Shown in pieces: positions 7,113 through 15,654 of a stretch of DNA of 64,000 nucleotides. Origin of the DNA: Sinomonas atrocyanea (GTDB lineage: Bacteria > Actinomycetota > Actinomycetes > Actinomycetales > Micrococcaceae); NCBI RefSeq assembly GCF_030811715.1, contig NZ_JAUSRH010000013.1, positions 1 through 64,000 on the forward strand, in the 5' to 3' direction. Numbering within the stretch: position 1 is the first letter of the stretch; every line of letters starts with the position of its first letter. The notes under the pieces were generated by a model that ran no database searches, was not told the DNA's origin, and saw only the letters and a program-made list of their open reading frames with translations. The position numbers and the translations under genes were made by a program.

Positions 7113-9543
7113 GGTGGTCCTCCTCCTCAGGGACGAGGAGCGCCACCGGCAGCGTGCCGAGCACCTCGCCCACCAGTACGTCGCCGGCCTCGAAGAACCG
7201 GCCGGTGAACGCGTCCCGGGCCGCCCGGGCGAGCCGGACCGTCGTCGTGCCCCAGCCGCCGGCCTGCTCGAGCCCGGCGGGGAGCCGCGTGGCGAGCACG
7301 GCCGCGCCGCGCTCCCCGCGCCGGAAGCCGACCAGGTGCTCGGCCGCGGGGCCGTCCGCCTCGATCGGGGCATAGCCGGCGAAGAGCTCGGGCCGGTCTC
7401 GGCGCAGCCGCAGGGTGCGCGAGACGACGAGGAGCTTGGCCTCCTCGGCGAGCGGGCCGAGCACGGGCATGCCCGAGTCGAGCGCGGCGAGGGCGTCGGC
7501 GCGCGCGGCGAAGTCGACCTCGCGCCGGTTGTCCGGGTCGCACAGGGAGCGGTCCCAGAACTCGGTGCCCTGGTACACGTCCGGGACGCCGGGCATGGCC
7601 AGCTGGAGCAGCTTGGCGGAGAGGGCGTTAGAGGCCCCGAAGGGGGCGACCCGCTCGGCGAACGCGGAGATGATCGTGTGGGCCCGGTTCCCGGGGTCCA
7701 CGGCGGCGTGCACGAGGCGGCGGACGGCGTCCTCGAACGCCTCGTCCTGGTCGGTCCAGAGCGTGTGCACCCCCGCTTCGCGGGCGGCCTTCTCCGCGTA
7801 CTGGACGAGGCGGTCCTCCTCCGCCGGCCAGGCGCCGACGATGGCCTGCCACAGGAGGTTGGCGAGCGGGCCGTCCTCGAGCGGTGCGGCCTCGAGCAGG
7901 CGCGGGAGCGTCTCGGCCCACTCGTCGGCGAGCTCGGAGAGCACGGTGATGCGGGCGCGGGTGTCCTCGCTGCGCTTGGTGTCGTGCGTGGTGAGCGTGG
8001 TCATCGATTGCGCGAGGTGGCGCTCCCGCTCGGCGAGCTCGGCGTGGAACTCGCCGGGCGCCAGCGAGAATGCCGTCGGGTCGCCGCCGACCTCGGTGAG
8101 GGTGCCGAGGCGGGTGTAGCGGTAGAAGGCGGTGTCCTCGACCGCCTTGGCCATGATCATGCCGGTGGTCTGCTGGAACCTGCGGCACAGCTCCTCGGCG
8201 GGGTCCGCGAGGCGGGGCTCGAGGGCCTCGATGGTCGCGGCGAGGTCGGGGCGCTGGGCGGCTGCGGCGCGGCACGCCTCGGCGAGGACGGCGGAATCGT
8301 GCTCCCCTCCCCCGCCCCCGTGAGGGGTCATGTCCCCGGGTTGAGGGGTCATGTCCCCGCGTTGAGGGGTCACGTCCCTGCGCTGAGGGGTCATGTCCCT
8401 GAAATAGGTGCGGTACACCGGGAAGTGCGCGGCGACCTCCGCGAGGGCGTCGGCGAGGACGTCCAGGAGTTGCGACTCCCCTTCGCTTCGCTCAACCGCC
8501 GGGGCGGCGGCGAGGCGGGCCAGGCGGAGGATCTCGGCGTGCAGCAGCCCGTCCGCCATCCAGCGCTTGGTCCCGTGGATCATGTCCGCGTAGTCGGCGG
8601 CCTCGCCCCGCAGCCGGGTGTCCAGGGCCGTGAGTGGCTCCTCCCCCGCCGGGTCGACGAGGACGCGGTCCACGAGCCCGAGGGCGTCGTAGCCCGTGGT
8701 GCCCTCGCACGGGAAGTCGGCGGGGAGCGCCTCGCCGGGTTCGAGGATCTTCTCCACGAGCGTGTACGCGCCGCCCGAGAGCTCGCGGAGCCGCTCGAGG
8801 TACTCGGCCGGGTCGCGGAGCCCGTCCGGGTGGTCGATCCGGAGCCCGTCCACGAGCCCGGCCTCCACCCAGCGGCGCACCTCGGCGTGGCTCTCCTCGA
8901 ACACCCACGGCACCTCGACCCGCACGCCCGCGAGGGTGTTGACGGCGAAGAAGCGGCGGTAGTTCAGGCGGTCGTCGGCCTCGCGCCACGGGACGAGCCG
9001 GTAGTGCTGGCGCTCGTGCACGGCCTCCGCCGAGTCGCCGTCGGCGTACGTGCCGGGGGCGAGGGGGTAGGAGTGCTCGTAGTACCAGAGCCTCTCGCCC
9101 TCGACCTTGAGCAGGCCGAGGTCCTCGGCGGAGCCGAGGACGGGCAGGAGCACCTTCCCGTCCCCGGCGTCCCAGTCGACGTCGAAGGCCTCGGCGTAGC
9201 GGGAGCCGCGGCCCTCGCGCAGCAGGTCCCACCACCAGGGGGTCTCCTCGGGGACCTCCACCCCGAGGTGGTTCGGCACGATGTCCACGAGGATCCCCAT
9301 GCCCGCCCCGTGCGCGGCCGCGGCGACCCGCTCGAGCGCCTCGCGCCCGCCCCGCTCCCGGTCCACCCGGGAGAGGTCCGAGACGTCGTAGCCGTGCTCG
9401 GAGGCGCCCACCGACTCCAGCAGCGGGGAGAGGTAGAGCCAGTCCACGCCGAGGGAGGACAGGTACGGCACGAGCCGCGCGGCGTCGTCCAGCGTGAACT
9501 CGGGGCGGATCTGGAGGCGGTAGGTCGAGGCGGGGGTCTTCAC
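7105..9543 (-). CDS. treY: Malto-oligosyltrehalose synthase
   Basis: TreY (812 residues, GH13) turns the reducing-end alpha-1,4 bond of a maltodextrin into an alpha,alpha-1,1 trehalose bond. It starts [20 protein letters not shown], has the family block [17 protein letters not shown], the nucleophile in [13 protein letters not shown], the acid/base in [13 protein letters not shown] and [17 protein letters not shown], and ends VPEEEDHHA. The GTG at 9543 follows AAGGAG. It is somewhat longer than usual because of two loop insertions: [11 protein letters not shown] (dispersed repeat) and a four-fold heptad [28 protein letters not shown] just after VYRTYFR. Both lie outside the catalytic motifs, so activity is probably kept. 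Middle gene of the glgX-treY-treZ operon. Confidence 0.97.
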   Translation of the reverse strand: MKTPASTYRLQIRPEFTLDDAARLVPYLSSLGVDWLYLSPLLESVGASEHGYDVSDLSRVDRERGGREALERVAAAAHGAGMGILVDIVPNHLGVEVPEETPWWWDLLREGRGSRYAEAFDVDWDAGDGKVLLPVLGSAEDLGLLKVEGERLWYYEHSYPLAPGTYADGDSAEAVHERQHYRLVPWREADDRLNYRRFFAVNTLAGVRVEVPWVFEESHAEVRRWVEAGLVDGLRIDHPDGLRDPAEYLERLRELSGGAYTLVEKILEPGEALPADFPCEGTTGYDALGLVDRVLVDPAGEEPLTALDTRLRGEAADYADMIHGTKRWMADGLLHAEILRLARLAAAPAVERSEGESQLLDVLADALAEVAAHFPVYRTYFRDMTPQRRDVTPQRGDMTPQPGDMTPHGGGGGEHDSAVLAEACRAAAAQRPDLAATIEALEPRLADPAEELCRRFQQTTGMIMAKAVEDTAFYRYTRLGTLTEVGGDPTAFSLAPGEFHAELAERERHLAQSMTTLTTHDTKRSEDTRARITVLSELADEWAETLPRLLEAAPLEDGPLANLLWQAIVGAWPAEEDRLVQYAEKAAREAGVHTLWTDQDEAFEDAVRRLVHAAVDPGNRAHTIISAFAERVAPFGASNALSAKLLQLAMPGVPDVYQGTEFWDRSLCDPDNRREVDFAARADALAALDSGMPVLGPLAEEAKLLVVSRTLRLRRDRPELFAGYAPIEADGPAAEHLVGFRRGERGAAVLATRLPAGLEQAGGWGTTTVRLARAARDAFTGRFFEAGDVLVGEVLGTLPVALLVPEEEDHHA
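8321..8400. repeat. 21-bp in-frame tandem repeat inside treY, four copies
   Basis: Units begin at 8321, 8342, 8363 and 8384, each opening TGAGGGGTCA followed by TGTCCC or CGTCCC. The unit core GGGGTCATGTCCCC is itself nearly palindromic. Because 21 bp equals seven codons, copies encode DMTPQ-type heptads on the minus strand without shifting the frame. Confidence 0.95.
8470..8500. repeat. Dispersed ~31-bp repeat, copy inside treY
   Basis: Second copy of the element at 7050-7080, same orientation, 25 of 31 bases identical, and also without frame disruption. On the minus strand it encodes [10 protein letters not shown], parallel to [10 protein letters not shown] in TreZ. The common output V-E-R-S-x-x-E-S suggests the same frame of the element was tolerated twice. 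Confidence 0.75.
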
Positions 9544-9567
9544 GGGGCTCCTTCGCTGGGCCTGGGG

Positions 9568-11778
9568 CTACTGGCCGGCGGTGCTGATGGACGGCTGGTT
9601 CGTGGTGGCGGAGCCGGCCTGGGCGGCCAGGGACGCTGCCACTGAGTGGTCCACTTCCTCCTCGTGGTTCTCGTGGGCCCGCAGCACGGCGAGGCTCTTG
9701 GCGGGCACCGTGAGGATCGCCTCGGCCTTGATCTCCTTCTCCCCCGCGGACTGGCCCGAGGTGTCCAGCAGCACGTCCCAGCCGGGGGCGTACTCCTGCC
9801 CGGGGAGGCAGAAGTCCACGTCGGAGTCGTCCGCGTTGAAGTACAGGAGGAAGTGCGAGTCCGTGATCGACTGGCCGTACATGTCCTGGCCGTGGATGCC
9901 GTGCCCGTTGAGGAACACGCCCACGCTGCGGCCCAGGGCCTCGTCCCAGTCCTCGGGGACCATGGGCGCGCCCTCGGTGCCGAGCCACTCGATATCCGGC
10001 AGGGGCTGCCCCTCGCCGCGGCGCACCGGCCGGCCGTCGAAGAAGCGGCTGCGGCGGAAGGTCGGGTGCTCGGCGCGCAGCCGGGTCACGGCGGCGGTGA
10101 ACTCCACGAGCGGGTTGTCCGCGCTGGCCCAGTCGATCCAGGAGAGCTCGTTGTCCTGGCAGTAGACGTTGTTGTTGCCCTGCTGGGTGCGGCCCAGCTC
10201 GTCGCCGTGGGCGAGCATGGGCACGCCCTGGGAGAGCAGGAGGGTGGCGATGAAGTTGCGCTGCTGGCGGGCGCGCATCTCGAGCACCGCAGGATCGTCC
10301 GTGGGGCCCTCGGCGCCGCAGTTCCAGGAGCGGTTGTGGCTCTCGCCGTCGTTGTTGTCCTCGCCGTTGGCGTCGTTGTGCTTCTCGTTGTAGGAGACGA
10401 GGTCGCGCAGGGTGAAGCCGTCGTGCGCCGTGACGAAGTTGACCGAGGCCACGGGGCGCCGGCCGCTGTTCTCGTACAGGTCCGCGGAACCGGTGAGGCG
10501 GGAGGCGAACTCGCCCAAGGTGGAGGGCTCGCCGCGCCAGAAGTCCCGGACCGTGTCGCGGTACTTGCCGTTCCACTCCGTCCACTGCGGCGGGAAGTTG
10601 CCCACCTGGTAGCCGCCGGGACCCACGTCCCAGGGCTCGGCGATGAGCTTGACCTGGGAGACCACCGGGTCCTGCTGGATGAGCTCGAAGAACGTGGACA
10701 GCTTGTCCACGTCGTAGAACTCGCGGGCCAGGGTCGCGGCGAGGTCGAACCGGAACCCGTCCACGTGCATCTCCGTGACCCAGTACCGCAGCGAGTCCAT
10801 GATGAGCTGCAGCGAGTGGGGGTGGCGGACGTTGAGGGAGTTGCCGGTGCCCGTGTAGTCCATGTAGTACTGCAGGTCGTCCTCGACGAGGCGGTAGTAG
10901 GCGCCGTTGTCGATGCCGCGGAAGGACAGCGTGGGGCCCAGGTGGTTGCCCTCTGCGGTGTGGTTGTAGACCACGTCGAGGATCACCTCGATGCCGGCGC
11001 GGTGCAGGGTGCGCACCATGGCCTTGAACTCCTGCACCTGCTGGCCGGTGTCCCCGCTCGAGGCGTAGCCGGCGTGCGGGGCGAAGAAGCCGATGGTGTT
11101 GTAGCCCCAGTAGTTGTGCAGGCCCTTGTCCTGCAGCGTGCTGTCGTCCACGAACTGGTGCACGGGCATGAGCTCGAGGGCGGTCACCCCGAGCTTGGTG
11201 AGGTGATTGACGACGGCGGGGTGGGCCACGCCCGCGTACGTTCCCCGCAGCTCCTCGGGAACCTCGGGATGCTGCTCGGTGAGCCCCTTGACGTGGGCCT
11301 CGTAGACCACGGTGCGGTGGTACGGCACGCGCAGCTGGGAGTCGCCCTGCCAGTCGAAGAAGGGGCTCGTGACCACGCCGAGCATCATGTGCGGCGCGGA
11401 GTCCTCGTCGTTGCGGCTGTTCGGGTCGCCGAAGTTGTAGGAGAAGAGCGGCTGGGCCCAGTCCGGCTGGCCCATCACGGCCTTGGCGTAGGGGTCGAGC
11501 AGGAGCTTGTTGGGGTTGCAGCGCTGGCCCGTGCCGGGGTCGTAGCCGCCGTGGACCCGGTAGCCGTACAGCTGGCCGGGCTGGACGTGCGGCAGGTAGC
11601 AGTGCCACACGAACCCGTCCACCTCGGTCAGCGTGAAGCGCTGCTCGTTGCGCTCCTCGTCGAACAGGCACAGCTCGACCTTCTCGGCGGCTTCGCTGAA
11701 GATCGCGAAGTTGGTGCCGGTGCCGTCGAACGTGGCGCCGAGGGGGTAGGCCGTACCCGGCCAGATGTCCTTCTCCAT
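9568..11778 (-). CDS. glgX: Glycogen debranching enzyme GlgX/TreX (copy 1)
   Basis: A 736-residue GH13 debranching enzyme that cleaves alpha-1,6 branches of glycogen and supplies linear maltodextrins to TreY. It starts MEKDIWPGTAYPLGATFDGTGTNFAIF (CBM48-type domain), then VIYE-like VVYEAHVKGLTEQHPEVP, VVYNHTAEGNHLGP, the nucleophile in DGFRFDLAATLARE, the acid/base in IAEPWDVGPGGYQVG and VTAHDGFTLRDLVSYN. The ATG at 11778 is preceded by AAGGAG; the upstream frame extension lacks homology. It ends 24 bases before the treY start, making it the first gene of the glgX-treY-treZ operon. A paralogue lies at 53349-55496. Confidence 0.95.
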   Translation of the reverse strand: MEKDIWPGTAYPLGATFDGTGTNFAIFSEAAEKVELCLFDEERNEQRFTLTEVDGFVWHCYLPHVQPGQLYGYRVHGGYDPGTGQRCNPNKLLLDPYAKAVMGQPDWAQPLFSYNFGDPNSRNDEDSAPHMMLGVVTSPFFDWQGDSQLRVPYHRTVVYEAHVKGLTEQHPEVPEELRGTYAGVAHPAVVNHLTKLGVTALELMPVHQFVDDSTLQDKGLHNYWGYNTIGFFAPHAGYASSGDTGQQVQEFKAMVRTLHRAGIEVILDVVYNHTAEGNHLGPTLSFRGIDNGAYYRLVEDDLQYYMDYTGTGNSLNVRHPHSLQLIMDSLRYWVTEMHVDGFRFDLAATLAREFYDVDKLSTFFELIQQDPVVSQVKLIAEPWDVGPGGYQVGNFPPQWTEWNGKYRDTVRDFWRGEPSTLGEFASRLTGSADLYENSGRRPVASVNFVTAHDGFTLRDLVSYNEKHNDANGEDNNDGESHNRSWNCGAEGPTDDPAVLEMRARQQRNFIATLLLSQGVPMLAHGDELGRTQQGNNNVYCQDNELSWIDWASADNPLVEFTAAVTRLRAEHPTFRRSRFFDGRPVRRGEGQPLPDIEWLGTEGAPMVPEDWDEALGRSVGVFLNGHGIHGQDMYGQSITDSHFLLYFNADDSDVDFCLPGQEYAPGWDVLLDTSGQSAGEKEIKAEAILTVPAKSLAVLRAHENHEEEVDHSVAASLAAQAGSATTNQPSISTAGQ

Positions 11779-11899
11779 GGTGCAAGCTCCTTGCTGTGCG
11801 GCCCAATCAGGCCGGGTGGGGGCATCCCCCGCGAAGTCTAGGTGACCTTTATCCACGCGGGGTGCGTGTGACACATCTTCGGGCGGTGGCCCCGCGGCG

Positions 11900-12601
11900 T
11901 CAGGCGATGGCCTCGCGGAAGGTCTCCTCGGCCGCCCGGCGCCGAACCCGGTCGAGGACCCGGCGCAGCAGCCGGGAGACCTGCATCTGGCTGACCCCGA
12001 TCACCTTGGCGATCTCGCTCTGGCTCATCTCGTCCACGAAGCGCAGCGCGAGGAGGCGCCGCTCCTCCGCGCTGAGGCCGGCGAGCAGGCTGAGCAGCAC
12101 CTCGCGCGTCTCGACCTGCTCGTAGCCCTCCTCGACGGTGGAGAGCACGGACCAGGCGTGGGCGGGCTGGCCGTCGTCCGGGTCCACCGGGTGGATGGGC
12201 ACGGCGGCGAGGGCCGCGTTGGCGGTCTGGGCCTCGGCGACCCGCTCGGCGCTCACGCCGGTCTCGCGGGCGAGCTCCTCCTCGGTGGGCTCGTGGCCGA
12301 GCTCCTGGGAGAGCCGGCGGCGGGCTGCGTTGACCTCGAGGCGCAGCTCCTGGATCTGGCGGGGAGGGCGCACTGCCCAGGAAGTGTCCCGGACGTGGTG
12401 CTTGATGACCCCGGTGATCGTGGCCACAGCGTAGGCGGCGAACCCGTTGCCGTGGCTCTCGTCGTACCGGTTGGCGGCCATGACGAGCCCCATCCGGGCC
12501 ACCTGCTTCAGGTCCTCGGGGTCGTGGCCCGGGTAGCGATGGCGGGCCGCGACGGCGTCGGCCACGGAGAGGTGCTCGAGCGCGAGGTGGGCCGCGATCA
12601 C
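11900..12601 (-). CDS. RNA polymerase sigma factor, SigB/SigF group
   Basis: A 233-residue group 3 sigma-70 factor. Region 2 is DPEDLKQVARMGLVMAANRYDESHGNGFAAYAVATITGVIKHHVRD (about 26-72), region 3 contains RLSQELGHEPTEEELARETGVS, and region 4.2 is MSQSEIAKVIGVSQMQVSRLLRRVLDRVR. It directs RNA polymerase to general-stress promoters in related bacteria. The GTG start at 12601 overlaps the TGA of the upstream small gene (GTGA), so translation is coupled. No anti-sigma or anti-anti-sigma gene is adjacent, unusual for this class. Region 2 begins close to the N-terminus, so it is compact compared with SigF of Mycobacterium. Confidence 0.92.
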   Translation of the reverse strand: MIAAHLALEHLSVADAVAARHRYPGHDPEDLKQVARMGLVMAANRYDESHGNGFAAYAVATITGVIKHHVRDTSWAVRPPRQIQELRLEVNAARRRLSQELGHEPTEEELARETGVSAERVAEAQTANAALAAVPIHPVDPDDGQPAHAWSVLSTVEEGYEQVETREVLLSLLAGLSAEERRLLALRFVDEMSQSEIAKVIGVSQMQVSRLLRRVLDRVRRRAAEETFREAIA

Positions 12602-12840
12602 GAGGCCACCAGCCCGGCGTCGTACGAACCGGAGAAGCCGAACGAACCGGGGAACGGAAGCGGCACGAGGCCGGCGTCGAGGCGGAAGCCGCAGCGGCAG
12701 CGCCAGTCGAGCGGGGCCCCCTCCCCCTGTGCACCGGAGGCGCCGGCAGAGGGCGCGAGCCGCATGGGCTCCTGGCAGTGGGCGGGGGCGCCGAACGGGG
12801 TGGCCGCGGCCTCGGCTGGGGCGATGGGATCGAGCAGCAT
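12598..12840 (-). CDS. Small Cys-containing protein coupled to the sigma factor
   Basis: An 80-residue protein starting MLLDPIAPAEAAATPFGAPAHC, with a second cysteine cluster WRCRCGFRLD near residues 47-56 and a Gly/Phe-rich end (PFPGSFGFSGSYDAGLVAS). The ATG at 12840 follows AAGGAG by seven bases. Its stop shares bases with the sigma-factor GTG. I do not recognise a family; the three cysteines (HC and CRC) could bind zinc or act as a redox switch, which would suit a regulator of the sigma factor, but this is speculation from position. No membrane helix. Confidence 0.65.
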   Translation of the reverse strand: MLLDPIAPAEAAATPFGAPAHCQEPMRLAPSAGASGAQGEGAPLDWRCRCGFRLDAGLVPLPFPGSFGFSGSYDAGLVAS

Positions 12841-12989
12841 GCTGGTCTCCTTCGTAGCTAGGCTCGTTGATTAGTAGCTAGGCTAGCTAGTTATATATCA
12901 AGCTAGGAGTGAAGTCGAGGCGCACGGGGAAACAGATAGTGACGCTATGATTGATTACTAGATGAACTAGGTATCTCGGGAAGGTCGGC
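12841..12989. promoter_or_regulatory. AT-rich divergent promoter region with repeated GCTAG boxes
   Basis: Between the sigma-factor unit (minus) and marR (plus). GTAGCTAGGCT occurs exactly at 12854-12864 and 12874-12884, 20 bp apart (two helical turns), followed by CTAGCTAG at 12883-12890 and AGCTAGG at 12901-12907. CTAG-centred palindromes are typical of MarR-type operators. TATGAT at 12946-12951 could be the marR -10 box. The marR product probably represses both directions. Confidence 0.6.
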
Positions 12990-13496
12990 ATGCAGACGCG
13001 CCACGCCGCTGGCTATTGGTACGAGCAGGACACCGCGCAGAAGACGCGCGCCGTCCGCGTGCTCAACGCGCTGCGCGACTACAAGGCCGCTGAATCGGCC
13101 ATGCGGCGCCGCACCCGGGACTCCATGTCCATGGGCGAGACTGACCTCCTCGCGCTGCGATATCTCCTCGAGGCGGAATCCCGCGGTCAGCAGCTCAGCC
13201 CGAAGGACCTCGCCGTGCGCCTGGGCATCACCTCCGCGTCGATGACGAGCCTGATCGACCGACTGGTCCGCAGCGGCCACGTGCGCCGCGAGCCCCACCC
13301 CACCGACCGCCGCGCCCTCGTGCTCCGGCCCACCCCGGGCTCGGACGAGGAGGTCCGCAAGACCCTGGGCGCTATGCACGAGCGGATGATCGCCGCCGCC
13401 GGCGCGCTCAGCGAGGACGAGGCAGAGACGGTGATCGGCTTCCTCGAGGGCATCCGCGCCGCCGTGGACCAGATCGAGCCGGCCAAGCACGCCTGA
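12990..13496 (+). CDS. MarR-family transcriptional regulator
   Basis: A 168-residue winged-helix regulator: LNALRDYKAAESAMRRRTRDSM, then MGETDLLALRYLLEAESRGQQLSPKDLAVRLGITSASMTSLIDRLVRSGHVRREPHPTDRRALVL, which contains the recognition helix and the wing DRR. The C-terminal helices (EDEAETVIGFLEGIRAAVDQIE) give the dimer interface. No cysteine in the DNA-binding part. It is divergent from the sigma-factor unit across a region full of GCTAG boxes, so it likely controls that stress sigma factor and itself. The ligand cannot be read. Confidence 0.92.
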   Translation: MQTRHAAGYWYEQDTAQKTRAVRVLNALRDYKAAESAMRRRTRDSMSMGETDLLALRYLLEAESRGQQLSPKDLAVRLGITSASMTSLIDRLVRSGHVRREPHPTDRRALVLRPTPGSDEEVRKTLGAMHERMIAAAGALSEDEAETVIGFLEGIRAAVDQIEPAKHA

Positions 13497-13657
13497 CGCC
13501 GTCCCCCGGCGGCGTGGCGCCATAACCATGACAGGTGATTGCTTCTCCGCAAGGACTCGAACAGAATCAGAGGGCGGGGCCCGGATTCGGTAGTCAGGGC
13601 CGCGCGGGTCGAGCAGCGTGCCCTGACCGAGATGTCCGTGTCAAGGAGGATGCGCTC

Positions 13658-15313
13658 ATGCCTCACCGGTGGCCTCGGAAGGCCCAAGAACTGCTCAGCG
13701 ACTTCATCGAGCGAGCCCAGGAACTGCTGCGGGTCCAGGGCCACATGAACAACCTCATGGGCGCGATCGTGTCGATGACGGAGGACCTCAGCCTGCCCTC
13801 CGTGCTCGAGAGCGTGGCGCAGTCCGCCGCGGATCTGGTGGGGACCCGCTCGGCGGCCATCGGCGTGCTCGACGACAAGGGCCTGCTCAGCGAGTTCATC
13901 ACGGTGGGCCCCGACGAGGACGCCGCCCGGCTGATCGGCCACGGTGCCCTGAACGAACCGGTCGGGGACTCGCAGCCGGACCGGCTCCGGGACCTGGAGC
14001 TGCACCCGCTCGCGGAGGGCACGGCCGAGGACGAGCCGCCGCTGCACTTCCTGGGCGTCCCGATCCGCATGCGGGAGACGGTGTTCGGGAACCTGTACCT
14101 CATCGAGAAGGAGGACGGCGAGCCGTTCACGGACGAGGACGAGGAACTGGCCTCGACCTTGGCGGCCGCGGCAGGTGTCGCCATCCAGAACGCGCGCCTC
14201 TACGAGGAGAGCCGCCGGAGCCAGCGCTGGCTCGAGGCCGGCATCGAGACCTCCGAGACCCTCATCATGGAGAACTCCCCCACCTCCACGGACGACCTCG
14301 CCCTCGTCGCCGAGCACGCCCTTGCGGCCTCGGGCTGCCTCCTTGCGGTCATCGCGCACGCGCAGGACGGAGCCCTCAAGGTCCGGGCCGCAGTCGGAGC
14401 CGTGGCCCTGGCTGCCGGTGAGAGCCTGCACCTCTCCGAGACCCTGCGCACTGCGTCCGAGCAGTCGCGTCCCGCCGTCCTGCGCAATCCCGAGGAGGTC
14501 TTCGGCCCCGGGGCCGCGGAGAAGCTCGGGCAGGTCCTGGCGATCCCGCTGGGGCATCGCCCCACCGAGGACAACCGGCTTCTCCTGCTGGCGCACCAGG
14601 CGGGCGGCAGGGCCTTCTCCCAGGCGGACCACGACTACGGGGCGGCCTTCGGCTCCCACGTGGGGTTGGCCCTCGAGCTGAACGTTGCCCACCGCCAGCG
14701 CGAGGAGGCGCTGCTCTCAGTCGACCGCGACCGGATCGCCCAGGACCTGCACGATCTGGTCATCCAACGCCTGTTCGCCGCCGGCCTGAGCGTGCAGAGC
14801 CTGCGCCACTTCACCACGGGCCCGGCGGCCGAGGCCCGCATCAACAGGCTGACTGAGGAGCTCGACGACAGCATCCGCGAGCTCCGCTCCACCATCTACT
14901 CGCTCCAGGCCCAGCACACGGGCACCGAGGATCTCGGCCAGGCACTGTTCAAGGCGGTCCACGAACCCCTCCGGGACAGCTCCATGGTCCCGACCGTCAA
15001 CGTCGAAGGCCGCATGAGCAGCCTCCCCTCCCCCATTGCCCGGCAGGTCCTGGCCGTGGTGACCGAGGCCGTGAGCAACGCCGCGAAGCACTCCGGAGGG
15101 GGCCACGTCACCGTGGCCATCACCGTGGCCGACGCCGGGGTGAGGGTCGTGGTCGAGGACGACGGGCACGGATTCGACAACCCGGAACGGACCAGCGGGC
15201 TCGCCAACATCCGCCGCAGGGCGATCTCCCTGGGCGGGACCAGCAGCGTCGAGAGCAGCCGGGGGCAGGGAACGCGGGTCATCTGGAGCACGATGCCCGA
15301 CGAGGCTTCGTGA
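13658..15313 (+). CDS. GAF-domain sensor histidine kinase, DevS/DosT-like
   Basis: A 551-residue cytoplasmic kinase. An N-terminal helix (LLSDFIERAQELLRVQGHMNNLMGAIVSM) leads into GAF domain 1 (about 40-180, TRSAAIGVLDD and GVPIRMRETVFGNLYL), GAF 2 (about 200-345), a HisKA_3 dimerisation motif DRDRIAQDLHDLVIQRLFAAG with phospho-acceptor His365, and a HATPase ending in NAAKHSGGGHVTV and VEDDGHGFDN. This is the architecture of the mycobacterial redox/oxygen sensors DevS and DosT. ATG 13658 follows AAGGAGG. No response regulator is adjacent, so it is an orphan; it may act on a NarL-type regulator elsewhere. It lies just upstream of the kdp operon. Confidence 0.9.
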   Translation: MPHRWPRKAQELLSDFIERAQELLRVQGHMNNLMGAIVSMTEDLSLPSVLESVAQSAADLVGTRSAAIGVLDDKGLLSEFITVGPDEDAARLIGHGALNEPVGDSQPDRLRDLELHPLAEGTAEDEPPLHFLGVPIRMRETVFGNLYLIEKEDGEPFTDEDEELASTLAAAAGVAIQNARLYEESRRSQRWLEAGIETSETLIMENSPTSTDDLALVAEHALAASGCLLAVIAHAQDGALKVRAAVGAVALAAGESLHLSETLRTASEQSRPAVLRNPEEVFGPGAAEKLGQVLAIPLGHRPTEDNRLLLLAHQAGGRAFSQADHDYGAAFGSHVGLALELNVAHRQREEALLSVDRDRIAQDLHDLVIQRLFAAGLSVQSLRHFTTGPAAEARINRLTEELDDSIRELRSTIYSLQAQHTGTEDLGQALFKAVHEPLRDSSMVPTVNVEGRMSSLPSPIARQVLAVVTEAVSNAAKHSGGGHVTVAITVADAGVRVVVEDDGHGFDNPERTSGLANIRRRAISLGGTSSVESSRGQGTRVIWSTMPDEAS

Positions 15314-15460
15314 CCGCGCCCCACCCCGGGCTGTAAAGGCCCCGCAAAGAACCGCTCGGGAGCCGTCAGGAAAGGGTCAAGATCCCCTTCCCGGCCCACG
15401 GCCCGGAGTTTCACTGGTGCCGCAGGGCCGCACGGTGCGGCCCGCGGAAGGGGCATGGTC

Positions 15461-15556
15461 ATGGCCGATCTGGCCGTCGTGGCGATCTTTCTGGTGCTCG
15501 CGGGCCTCGTGGTGTGGTCCGTGTCCGCGCTGGCGAAGTTGGTGGACAGGACATGA
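15461..15556 (+). CDS. Tiny single-helix membrane protein leading the kdp operon
   Basis: A 31-residue protein, MADLAVVAIFLVLAGLVVW and on to SALAKLVDRT, with one membrane helix and a short positive tail. The ATG at 15461 has GGAAGGGG seven bases upstream; two in-frame earlier codons (ATG 15455, GTG 15458) lie too close to that site. It overlaps the next tiny gene by four bases (ATGA), which argues that it is translated. Short proteins of this type precede kdpA in several Gram-positive operons and may be an extra small subunit; the function is unknown. No recognisable catalytic residue. Confidence 0.65.
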   Translation: MADLAVVAIFLVLAGLVVWSVSALAKLVDRT

Positions 15557-15651
15557 GCGGCGACCTCATCTCGTGGACGCTGCTGGGCCTGCTGGCCCTG
15601 GGCCTGTGCGTCTACCTCGTGGACCAGCTCTTCCGCCCCGGCGGGAGGTAG
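15553..15651 (+). CDS. kdpF: Potassium-transporting ATPase small subunit KdpF
   Basis: A 32-residue protein (MSGDLISWTLLGLLALG, then CVYLVDQLFRPGGR) with one membrane helix. The pattern VYLV followed by an aromatic-Arg-Pro tail matches KdpF, the lipid-like subunit that stabilises the KdpFABC complex in the membrane. It overlaps the preceding tiny gene by ATGA and ends three bases before the kdpA GTG; its own GGGAGG serves as the kdpA ribosome site. Assignment rests on size, topology and position, since KdpF sequences vary widely. Confidence 0.75.
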   Translation: MSGDLISWTLLGLLALGLCVYLVDQLFRPGGR

Positions 15652-15654
15652 GCC

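Noticed and set aside
8321-8400. CRISPR-like array
   Set aside because: The units are 21 bp without spacers and lie in frame inside treY.
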